Below are positions 8,982 to 15,419 of a DNA stretch of 64,000 nt, piece by piece. The notes beneath the pieces were generated by a model. The model was not told the DNA's origin and did no database searches. It saw nothing but the letters and a program-made list of their open reading frames with translations. The stretch's first letter is position 1, and every line of letters begins with the position of its first letter. Position numbers and translations under genes: made by a program. Source of the stretch: JBBPZA01 sp963797015 (lineage in GTDB: Bacteria > Actinomycetota > Thermoleophilia > Solirubrobacterales > Solirubrobacteraceae); the NCBI GenBank assembly GCA_963797015.1, contig CAWCNV010000001.1:496001-560000 (forward strand), in the 5' to 3' direction.

Positions 8982-9393
8982 CCGCGAAGCGTAGTGGACG
9001 ATCGCAACATGACGAGCGGAGTGATACGGCCTCACACGGTGTCAAAGTCAAGGGGCCCCATCTCGACGCCGGTCGAGGCTTCGACCAGCTCCCGCTTTCA
9101 TCGCCCAAGACGCTCCTATATCCCGCGCACGTGAGACTCGCTAAGCGCGGAAACGCGACCGACGCGACCGCTCCTGCTCATTCGCAGAGCACCCGCAACG
9201 TCCCGGTCCACTTGAGGGGCAGGCATTGCCTCGCGGAGTGGTGGGCTTTGAGGTTGATCGTCGGTGTCTACTCGCCGCTGTCGATCGCGGCGATACCGCC
9301 AGTATGCAGGTTGGTTTGCGTTGGGCCATGGACCCCTCGGACAGGTCGTGGCGCTCGCCTGATTCTCACTCGTCCTGCATGTCGGCCGCCGTT
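8982..9393. other. Intergenic region without a convincing gene
   Basis: 412 bases with no supported gene. On the minus strand about 9032-9097 could encode the short tail VEASTGVEMGPLDFDTV followed by a stop, which may be another gene remnant, but it is too short to identify. Other open frames here have shadow-like composition. Confidence 0.4.
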
Positions 9394-9531
9394 TTAGCGG
9401 TGCCGGCGGTAGTGCAGCCCGACGGTCCCGTTGCTGAACTCGGTGCTGGAGACCAGGTCGAGCCGGTAGGACTTGGCGACGTCGTCGAACAGCCGCGTAC
9501 CCTCGCCGGCAACGTAGCGCCGATCTTTCAC
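9394..9531 (-). pseudogene. C-terminal remnant of a RibD/dihydrofolate-reductase-like protein
   Basis: The minus strand reads VKDRRYVAGEGTRLFDDVAK, then SYRLDLVSSTEFSNGTVGLH and YRRHR before TAA (9394-9396). This is the typical end of RibD_C/DHFR-type reductases found singly in actinobacteria (GEGTRLFD..., then ...FSNGTVGLHYR). The N-terminal three quarters is absent upstream, so this is a truncated relic. Whether the 45-residue frame is still translated is unknown. Confidence 0.62.
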
Positions 9532-9714
9532 GCGGCGTCAACCGTTCGTGAAAAACCGGCGGGATCGCGGCGACGTGTGCGGTTACTCGCGGAGCTCGCC
9601 TCCCGGGGGCCGAGCGTCTCGGCACTCGACAGGTACCGGCCGCGACATGTAGGTTCGGCAACCAGCTTCCACGTTGCGAGGCGCGCAGCAGGGGCGTCTC
9701 ACCGGTGGTCGGCC

Positions 9715-10183
9715 ATGCGATTCGTTCGTTTCGTTGCAGCGGTGATAATCAGCGCCGTGCTTCTCCTGGGCTGTGGAGAGACCAACCCTCCCGTAGACGT
9801 CTCAGCCTCGAACCACGGCCAAGATTTATCGGCGCGACTCCGCGACGCTCAAGGGAACGGTCACCAAAGGCGCAACCGTCACGGTAAACGGCAGGAAGGC
9901 AAGAGTGTCTGGCGGCAGATGGTCGTTGAGGGTCAAGCTCCACCCTGGACGGAACGAGTTCACGGTCGTCGCCGACAAAGAGGGATTCAGCGAGGACTAC
10001 GCTGATGCACGCGTGACTCGAAAACTGACCCCCGAGGAACGCGCGGCGAGGGCGCCTCTGGAAGACAGCGGATCGACGGGTAGCGATTACTCGCGGCTCA
10101 TTGAGGGGATATGCGATGAGCAGCTCGGCGGCGACGCGACGCTGGAGCAGAAGGAGGAATGCGTGCGGGAAATGGGCGGGTGA
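9715..10183 (+). pseudogene. Lipoprotein with glucodextranase-B-like domain, frameshifted
   Basis: The ATG at 9715 opens a clear lipoprotein signal (VIISAVLLLGCGE; lipobox LLGC). After PPVDVSAS the frame changes by one base near 9810 and continues as KIYRRDSATLKGTVTKGATV, VNGRKARVSGGRWSLRVKLH and PGRNEFTVVADKEGF to 10183. That second part has the pattern of the beta-sandwich repeat found in glucodextranase domain B and other extracellular proteins. Dropping one A from the AA at about 9811 joins the frames. Probably one secreted protein of about 155 residues, broken either in nature or in the sequence. Confidence 0.62.
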
Positions 10184-10319
10184 TCGGGGCGAGCGCTACG
10201 CGATTGCTCGCTGGGACTTCAGCGCCATCGTCGAGGCCGCGACTCGCGCAGTTCGCCGATCGTTTACGAGCGCGCTCGGATCGGTCTCGTCCTGGTCGCG
10301 GCCTAGCGTGGGAGTTGCT

Positions 10320-10454
10320 ATGCCCCGTCCCTCATTGCTCAATCCCGGGCGCCAGGACAAGATCGTCGCGTTGATCCGTGGCGGCGCGTCGGCGGAGATG
10401 GCGGCACGCTCCGCCGGGGTGCTCTCGGCGCTCGGCGGGCAGACGACGAGCTGA
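10320..10454 (+). CDS. Short HTH-like fragment, possibly a truncated terminase small-subunit/HTH protein
   Basis: A 44-residue frame: LNPGRQDKIVALIRGGASAE followed by MAARSAGVLSALGGQ. The first part resembles the N-terminal HTH of phage terminase small subunits and similar proteins, after which a longer protein would continue; here it stops. Probably a relic, weak evidence. Confidence 0.35.
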   Translation: MPRPSLLNPGRQDKIVALIRGGASAEMAARSAGVLSALGGQTTS

Positions 10455-10503
10455 TTGATCGAGCCTCAGATCGCCCCCCGGCCGGGGGCCGGGCGATCCG
10501 GCG

Positions 10504-10983
10504 GTGAGCGAACTCGGACTTGTCGTCGTCGGCCTGGCGATCGCTGCGGGCATCGTCGGGATCGTTGTCCCGGTACTTCCCGGGGCAGTGCTGGCGTGGG
10601 CCGCCATCGCCGTGTGGGCGCTCGCCGACGGCTCCGCGACCGCGTTGGCGGTGCTGGCCATCGCGACAATGCTGATCGGCGGCGCCCAGGTCGTAAAGCT
10701 CCTCGTGCCCGGACGGCGCCTGCGCGACGCGGGCGTTCCCCGCCAGTCCATCCTCGCCGGCCTGCTGGTCGCCGTGATCGGCTTCTTCGTGATCCCGGTC
10801 GCCGGCTTCTTCATCGGCTTTCCGCTCGGCGTCTACCTCGAGGAGCGTCGGCGGCTCGGCCGACACGCGTCCGCCTGGCGCTCCACCCGCGAGGCGCTGC
10901 TCGCGCTCGGCCTGTCGATCGTCATCGAACTGTCGGCCACGGTGCTCGCCACCGGCGCCTGGCTGGTAGCAGTTCTGAGCTGA
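10504..10983 (+). CDS. DUF456 family membrane protein
   Basis: A 159-residue, GTG-started integral membrane protein. Two long glycine-rich hydrophobic stretches at the N-terminus (GLAIAAGIVGIVVPVLPGAV and IAVWALADG...) and a central GFFVIPVAGFFIGFPLGVYL followed by the polar loop EERRRLGRHASAWRST match the DUF456 pattern of paired membrane segments with a G-x-x-VPxLPG motif. Function unknown. Downstream genes are on the other strand. Confidence 0.8.
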   Translation: MSELGLVVVGLAIAAGIVGIVVPVLPGAVLAWAAIAVWALADGSATALAVLAIATMLIGGAQVVKLLVPGRRLRDAGVPRQSILAGLLVAVIGFFVIPVAGFFIGFPLGVYLEERRRLGRHASAWRSTREALLALGLSIVIELSATVLATGAWLVAVLS

Positions 10984-11115
10984 GCACGCGCGTTTAGCGC
11001 GGAGGGGCACGCTCGAGCCCCCACGTCCCAGCTAGCGCTGTGCGAGCGAGACGACCTCGCGGTTCGGCCTTGAAGGTGGTCGGCCATCCATCAGCCACAG
11101 CGCTGCGTAAGGGAG

Positions 11116-11520
11116 CTACTCCGACGGCCCTACGGCTTCGAGTGCTTGCTCGAGGGTCATGTATTCCCGCCCGCGCACGATCTTTCCGTCGCGGATGCTG
11201 TAGACGACTGCGTAGCTCAGCTCTGTCTGGACGCCGCTGATCTTCGCCCGCCCAGCTATGCGCTGTACAGCGAGGACGCGGTCATCTCCGAGGTCGCGCA
11301 GTTCCTGCACGACGTTGGTGAAATCGTCGAACATGTCGATCCACTCCTCGACGTGGCGACGAAACGCGGCCAATCCACGGATCTCGCCCACGTCGTCGGG
11401 GGCGCCTTCGGCGGCACGGTGGTCGATGTTCGCGTCGTAGAACTCGGCCAGGGAATCGGGGCCCGTGTCCGCAAACGCGCTCAGAGCCCGGCGCACTACT
11501 TCGACGTTCTCATGCGACAT
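11116..11520 (-). CDS. NTF2/SnoaL-like protein, array copy 4
   Basis: A 134-residue cone-fold protein starting MSHENVEVVRRALSAFADTG and containing EIRGLAAFRRHVEEWIDMFD and YSIRDGKIVRGREYMTLEQA, ending LEAVGPSE. SnoaL-like proteins include small isomerases, hydrolases and binding proteins; no catalytic role can be assigned. It is the last of four tandem paralogues transcribed leftward; its ATG is three bases after the stop of the preceding copy. Confidence 0.88.
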   Translation of the reverse strand: MSHENVEVVRRALSAFADTGPDSLAEFYDANIDHRAAEGAPDDVGEIRGLAAFRRHVEEWIDMFDDFTNVVQELRDLGDDRVLAVQRIAGRAKISGVQTELSYAVVYSIRDGKIVRGREYMTLEQALEAVGPSE

Positions 11521-11523
11521 CGC

Positions 11524-11931
11524 CTACTCCGGCAGGCCCGCGGCGTCGAGGGCTGCGGCCCGGTCCTCGTAGTAGCGCACCCGTACGGTTCTCGTTGCGC
11601 AGAGCCCACACGGCTGCGATGCGTTGCTCGAACACGCTGTCGGTATCCGCGGCACGAGCGTGAATGGTCATGAGCACGACGATCTCATCACCGGCCTGGA
11701 TGAAGTCATCGGCGGTCATCCAGTAGTGGTCCAAGCCGTCAGCCACTCACGGGTGGCGGCCTCGATCTGCTCAAGCCCTCGGTAGATGCGAGGTCCGCCA
11801 TAGAGGGTCGCCAACCCTACCGACCACTCCCACTCGATGGCCGGGTCGGCGATGTTGCGCAGAGCCCACAGGTTGCCCTCAGCCCACTCCCCATACAGCC
11901 AGCGCAGCCGCTCCACGTTCGCCTGCGACAT
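11524..11931 (-). pseudogene. NTF2/SnoaL-like protein, array copy 3, with two frame breaks
   Basis: Starts MSQANVERLRWLYGEWAEGN and continues IYRGLEQIEAATREWLTAW. Near 11720 the frame shifts to HYWMTADDFIQAGDEIVVL, runs through TIHARAADTDSVFEQRIAAV, and near 11580 shifts again to VRVRYYEDRAAALDAAGLPE before TAG. The three pieces in order form a complete family member of about 135 residues. Both breaks are single-base events, so sequencing error or recent inactivation are both possible. Confidence 0.7.
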
Positions 11932-11934
11932 CGC

Positions 11935-12360
11935 CTACTCCGCCAGCCCCACAGCCTCAAGGGCGTTTGATTTGTCGCGGTAGCCGGTTGCGTGGATCAC
12001 CCGGCCGTCGCGGAATCGGAGCACCTGAGTGATGTCTTGTTGCACTTCGAGCCCCGCCTTCGAGCGGAACCGCTGGTGGGTGGAAACCACGACGTGGTCG
12101 CCAGCCGGGGTGAAGTCCCGCGGCTCGACCGAGAGCTCGTCGAAGGCGTCGAGCCAGCCCTGGATCCAGCGTCGGATCTGCTCGTGGCCGCGGTAGGTGC
12201 CGGCATCCGGGACCTCAGCGATCTCCACGATCACTGCGTCGGAGTCCCAGAGCTCCCAGTACTCGGGAACCTCGCTGATGTCCTCTCCGGCCGCCGCGCG
12301 GTCCAGCAAGAGTCGGAGGGCTACGTAGAGGCGCCGGGCGATCTCGACGTTCTCCTGCAT
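11935..12360 (-). CDS. NTF2/SnoaL-like protein, array copy 2
   Basis: A 141-residue intact paralogue: MQENVEIARRLYVALRLLLD, GTYRGHEQIRRWIQGWLDAF, ITQVLRFRDGRVIHATGYRD, ending ALEAVGLAE. The last codons (GCG GAG TAG) followed by GCG ATG place a GGAG Shine-Dalgarno core inside the end of this gene for the next one, an arrangement repeated through the array. Function unknown. Confidence 0.88.
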   Translation of the reverse strand: MQENVEIARRLYVALRLLLDRAAAGEDISEVPEYWELWDSDAVIVEIAEVPDAGTYRGHEQIRRWIQGWLDAFDELSVEPRDFTPAGDHVVVSTHQRFRSKAGLEVQQDITQVLRFRDGRVIHATGYRDKSNALEAVGLAE

Positions 12361-12363
12361 CGC

Positions 12364-12793
12364 CTACTCCCGCAGCCCCACGGCTTCGAGGGCTTCCGCG
12401 TGGTCGAGGTATTCCCGAACGTGGACGGGGCGACCGTCCCGGAAGGTCCAGACCTGCGTGAACGACTGGCGTACCGGTGTGCCGCTCTGGCCGCCTGTCG
12501 CGGTGCCGACGTTGCGGACGAGGATGGCGTGGTCGCGGTCGATGAACTCCTGCGGCTCGACCCGCCAGTCCGGGAACTCGGCAAGGAGTTCTCGGAAGCC
12601 CTCGATTACGGCGCGTCGCCCACGAAGCGGTTCCGTCCCGGGCGCGCTGGCAATCGTCTCCCACACGAGGTCTGGGTGGAACCCGAAGAACGCCGCATCG
12701 AAGTCGTGGCGGTTGAACGCCTCATTGGCGACCAGGTATGCCCGTTTGAAGGCTTCGAGGGTTGGACGCGGCGTCAACGTTCTCGTGCGACAT
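12364..12793 (-). CDS. NTF2/SnoaL-like protein, array copy 1, probable frame break near the start
   Basis: The family start MSHENVDA is encoded from the ATG at 12793, but the body (PTLEAFKRAYLVANEAFNRH, LRGRRAVIEGFRELLAEFPD, ending ALEAVGLRE) lies in the next frame, so one base is extra within about 12770-12790. A TTG at 12777 could also start the body alone. Length (about 140 residues) and ending match its three downstream paralogues. It is the promoter-proximal gene of the array. Function unknown. Confidence 0.75.
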
Positions 12794-12934
12794 CGCCTAC
12801 CGAGTATCTCGCAGCGTTCGGGCCGAGCGCCCGCTCTCGAACGGAGAGGGCTTTCGCATCACTGGCCTCTCTCGCGACGGTCACGCGATGAGTCGACCGT
12901 GGGAACCAATGCGAAACAGGGGGTTGGTGAGTGC

Positions 12935-12972
12935 CTAGTGGTCACGCCCGGAAATATGTTCCGGGCTGGTTG
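12935..12972. repeat. Palindrome-containing direct repeat, copy 1
   Basis: A 38-base element whose core CCCGGAAATATGTTCCGGG is an inverted repeat (seven-base arms around ATATG). A near-identical copy lies at 13479-13515, so the pair brackets the cupin gene. Could be an operator, a terminator hairpin or a short repeated element. Confidence 0.8.
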
Positions 12973-13059
12973 GTCGCGGTCGGGCACGAGTCTGTGGCGA
13001 CTGGTCGATGCCGCAGCTGGGGCTACGCGCGCGATGCTTGGCAAGCATGGGCCAGCCTG

Positions 13060-13482
13060 ATGAACAGTAGGATCGCGGCCGTGCCGTTCACGCTGAGGAA
13101 CCTCAGGGAGGATCTGGAGGATCTCGGGTCCAACTTCGACGGCTCGCCGGACCTTGAGTTCCGCCACGCGAGCAAGGCGCTCGAGCTCGAGCAGTGCGGC
13201 CTGAGCTATCAGCGCATCCCGCCCGACTATCGCTTCCCGTACGGTCACACGCATAAGGAGCAGGAGGAGGTGTACGTGGTCGTGCGCGGGAGCGGGCGGA
13301 TGAAGCTCGACGACGAGGTCGTCGAGGTCAAGGAGTGGGACGTGGTGCGCGTCCCGCCCGGCACGTGGCGAGGCTACGAGGGCGGGCCGGAGGGCCTCGA
13401 GATCCTCGTCTTCGGCGCGCCCAATCTCGGCGAGAATCCGCGCGAAGACGTGGAGGGTCAGCGCGACTGGTGGGCTGACTAG
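13060..13482 (+). CDS. Cupin-domain protein
   Basis: A 140-residue single-domain cupin: RIPPDYRFPYGHTHKEQEEV carries the G(x)5HxH(x)3,4E metal motif, and the second motif is WDVVRVPPGTWRGYEGGPEG, where the usual histidine is replaced by Trp/Arg. Such proteins are small metal-dependent isomerases, oxygenases or sensors; substrate unknown. Start ATG 13060; a GTG at 13081 is an alternative. The palindromic repeat occurs about 90 bases before the gene and again right at its stop codon. Confidence 0.85.
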   Translation: MNSRIAAVPFTLRNLREDLEDLGSNFDGSPDLEFRHASKALELEQCGLSYQRIPPDYRFPYGHTHKEQEEVYVVVRGSGRMKLDDEVVEVKEWDVVRVPPGTWRGYEGGPEGLEILVFGAPNLGENPREDVEGQRDWWAD

Positions 13483-13515
13483 TGATCACGCCGGAAATAT
13501 GTTCCGGGCTGGTTG
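13479..13515. repeat. Palindrome-containing direct repeat, copy 2
   Basis: Second copy of the element at 12935-12972, differing by G/A after CTAGTG and by one missing C. It starts within the cupin stop codon (TAG at 13480-13482). The hairpin CCGGAA-ATATG-TTCCGG is intact. Its position suggests it could also end the cupin transcript. Confidence 0.8.
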
Positions 13516-13854
13516 AGCGATCTCCTCGACCGCCTCAACGAACGTCATCACCTACCAGCCGCCGCTTGATCGAACGTACTTGCGTGAGCCACCACTAGCC
13601 GCTTCACACCGGTAGCGCGGGAGGAGATTCTCGCCGCGCTTCGCGCTGGTCGCCCTGATGACCGAGTCGGTGAAACGTGAGATGCCGCGCGAAGCGCCGC
13701 CGGGGCCGGCATGAGGGGCCACGCCCTACGCCGAGTTCGCGGGCCAGTTTGGCGTTCTGCGGGAAGGCAAGGATGCGGCACCGCTGTCGGATGCCGCATT
13801 TGGTGCACCTGCTCGAGATATAGGCGCACAGGGGCGCCTGGCACGTCGGATCTG
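13516..13854. other. Intergenic region without a convincing gene
   Basis: 339 bases. A minus-strand frame around 13740-13850 contains a Cys-rich stretch (CTKCGIRQRCRILAF) that hints at a lost zinc-binding domain, but it has no start, no recognisable continuation, and I assign nothing. Confidence 0.4.
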
Positions 13855-14064
13855 TTAGTCGTGGGAGCTGACGAGGTGCCCGTAGCGAGCGGCTGTGCCG
13901 TCCACCTCGCGCCCGTTTATCCATACGCGGCCGCCGCGGAGATCTGACAGATTTTTTCGCGCCTTGATGGCCTGCTCCAGCTCGTGGTCGCCGCCGGCGT
14001 GGCGCAGCTTGCCCCGGCGTCGGGCTGCTTGTTCGGCGGCGTGGAGCCACTCTTCGGTCGTCAT
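13855..14064 (-). CDS. Small protein of unknown function
   Basis: A 69-residue frame starting MTTEEWLHAAEQAARRRGKL and containing HELEQAIKARKNLSDLRGGR and VWINGREVDGTAARYGHLVS. GGAGGG lies upstream of the ATG at a slightly long distance. A charged helical N-terminus followed by strands; the family is not recognised. Confidence 0.45.
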   Translation of the reverse strand: MTTEEWLHAAEQAARRRGKLRHAGGDHELEQAIKARKNLSDLRGGRVWINGREVDGTAARYGHLVSSHD

Positions 14065-14446
14065 AGCCCCCAAACCCTCCCGGCTCGTGTATGGGCTTTC
14101 CGCGCCAAGATCGCCGCGGGCCGTGCGAGGGCGGCGATCATGGGCGCACCGAGCGCAAGCTAGCTCCGCCGGGGAGGGGCTGGTGAACGAGCGGACAGAA
14201 GTTCTACATTCAGGAGCGTCGAGCGAAGGCGGCGAGCTGCGCGCCAGGCACGCGCGTTCGCTCTCCCGCGCCGGCGCGACCGCGGATCAACAGCTCCGCG
14301 CTGCAATCGATCCCGGATCCAGCGGGTCGAGACGGGTCGAGACGGGTCCCGCCGACGCCTGAGGCGGTCGCCTGTGAGCCCGGCTTGCAAGTGTCGCCCC
14401 GACCGGGTGGCGCGGTCCCCGCCGGCCGCTGGTAGCCTCGCCGCGC
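14065..14446. other. Intergenic region
   Basis: 382 bases with no supported gene. Contains a short tandem duplication GAGACGGGTC (twice, about 14328-14347) and presumably the promoter of the phosphatase gene at 14447. Confidence 0.45.
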
Positions 14447-15097
14447 GTGCGCCGACTCCTCATCGGTCCGCTGGCCGCTCTCGCCGTCGTCGGCGTCTCT
14501 GCGGCGCCCGCCACCGGAGCGACGACGCGTACCTCGCTCACCCCGGAGCAGATCCGCGCGTACCACGATTCCGGCGCCTACGCGCGCGGCCTTGCGCGGG
14601 GATACAGGAGGGCTACCAAGGCGCTGCGAACGCAGCTCCGGGCCGGTCCGGCCAACCCTGCCGTGGTGCTGGACATCGACGAGACCTCGCTGTCGAACTA
14701 CGGGTGCCTGGATGAGGTCGACTTCGCGCTGACCGGCATCGCGACGTGCGTTGTCACGAGCCGGTCGACCGCGATCCCGCCTGCACGCCGGTTCGTCGCC
14801 CGCGCGCAGCGCAGAGGCGTTCGCGTCCTCTTCATCACCGGGGCGCCGTCGGCGCTCGCCGGCGCCCGCGCCGCGAACTTGCGCGCCGTGGGCTTCGGTG
14901 GCACGTTCAGCGTCACCGGCAGGCCGCCGACCGACACGAACGACTCCCTGGTGCCCTACAAGTCGGCCACCCGGGCCTTTCTGGAGGCCGCCGGCTTCAA
15001 CATCCTCGTCAACGTCGGCGACCAGCAGAGCGACCTTGCCGGCGGCCACGCGCGCGTCAGCGTGAAGCTGCCGAATCCGATCTACGTCACGACCTGA
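14447..15097 (+). CDS. Secreted HAD-superfamily acid phosphatase
   Basis: A 216-residue exported phosphatase. GTG start followed by a signal peptide (LLIGPLAALAVVGVSAAPAT, Ala-x-Ala-like site near residue 24). The HAD motifs are VVLDIDETSLSN (nucleophile and acid Asp), VLFITGAPS (motif II) and GDQQSDLAG (motif IV); the layout is that of class B/lipoprotein e(P4)-type acid phosphatases. It probably releases phosphate from organic esters outside the membrane. Monocistronic in appearance. Confidence 0.88.
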   Translation: MRRLLIGPLAALAVVGVSAAPATGATTRTSLTPEQIRAYHDSGAYARGLARGYRRATKALRTQLRAGPANPAVVLDIDETSLSNYGCLDEVDFALTGIATCVVTSRSTAIPPARRFVARAQRRGVRVLFITGAPSALAGARAANLRAVGFGGTFSVTGRPPTDTNDSLVPYKSATRAFLEAAGFNILVNVGDQQSDLAGGHARVSVKLPNPIYVTT

Positions 15098-15113
15098 CGA
15101 CGGCCGACGCGGC

Positions 15114-15319
15114 TCAGCCGCCGCGGCGCTCGAGCGGGTTCACGGCGGGTCCCTCGAGCACGGTTCCGTCGACTTCGAAGCGCGAGCCGTGGCCGGGATC
15201 GAGCATCGGGTAGTGCGTGGCGACCACGACATGCGCGGCCCTGATCTCGCCGTGCGAGGTCTTCACGAGCTGTCGAGCCACAGCGACTCGGTGGCGGATG
15301 TCGTCTCGGGTGCGCTCAT
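15114..15319 (-). pseudogene. Relic of an FAD oxidoreductase-Rieske fusion with two internal deletions
   Basis: From ATG 15319 the minus strand reads MSAPETTSATESLWLDSS, the N-terminus typical of FAD-dependent oxidoreductases with a C-terminal Rieske domain. It then jumps, in a shifted frame, to an internal segment VKTSHGEIRAAHVVVATHYP-MLD, and again to the C-terminal Rieske end PGHGSRFEVDGTVLEGPAVN-PLERR before TGA. The protein family is normally about 500 residues, so two large deletions have left under 70 codons. This is real decay rather than read error. Confidence 0.75.
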
Positions 15320-15419
15320 CGGTTCAGTGACGGGGCAAATCGTTTGGGTACGCTGCGGCGGCTGGCGCCAGAGGATCGTCGGAGGAGAGATGGCGCATCG
15401 TGCGAGGAGGAGGGCTCAT

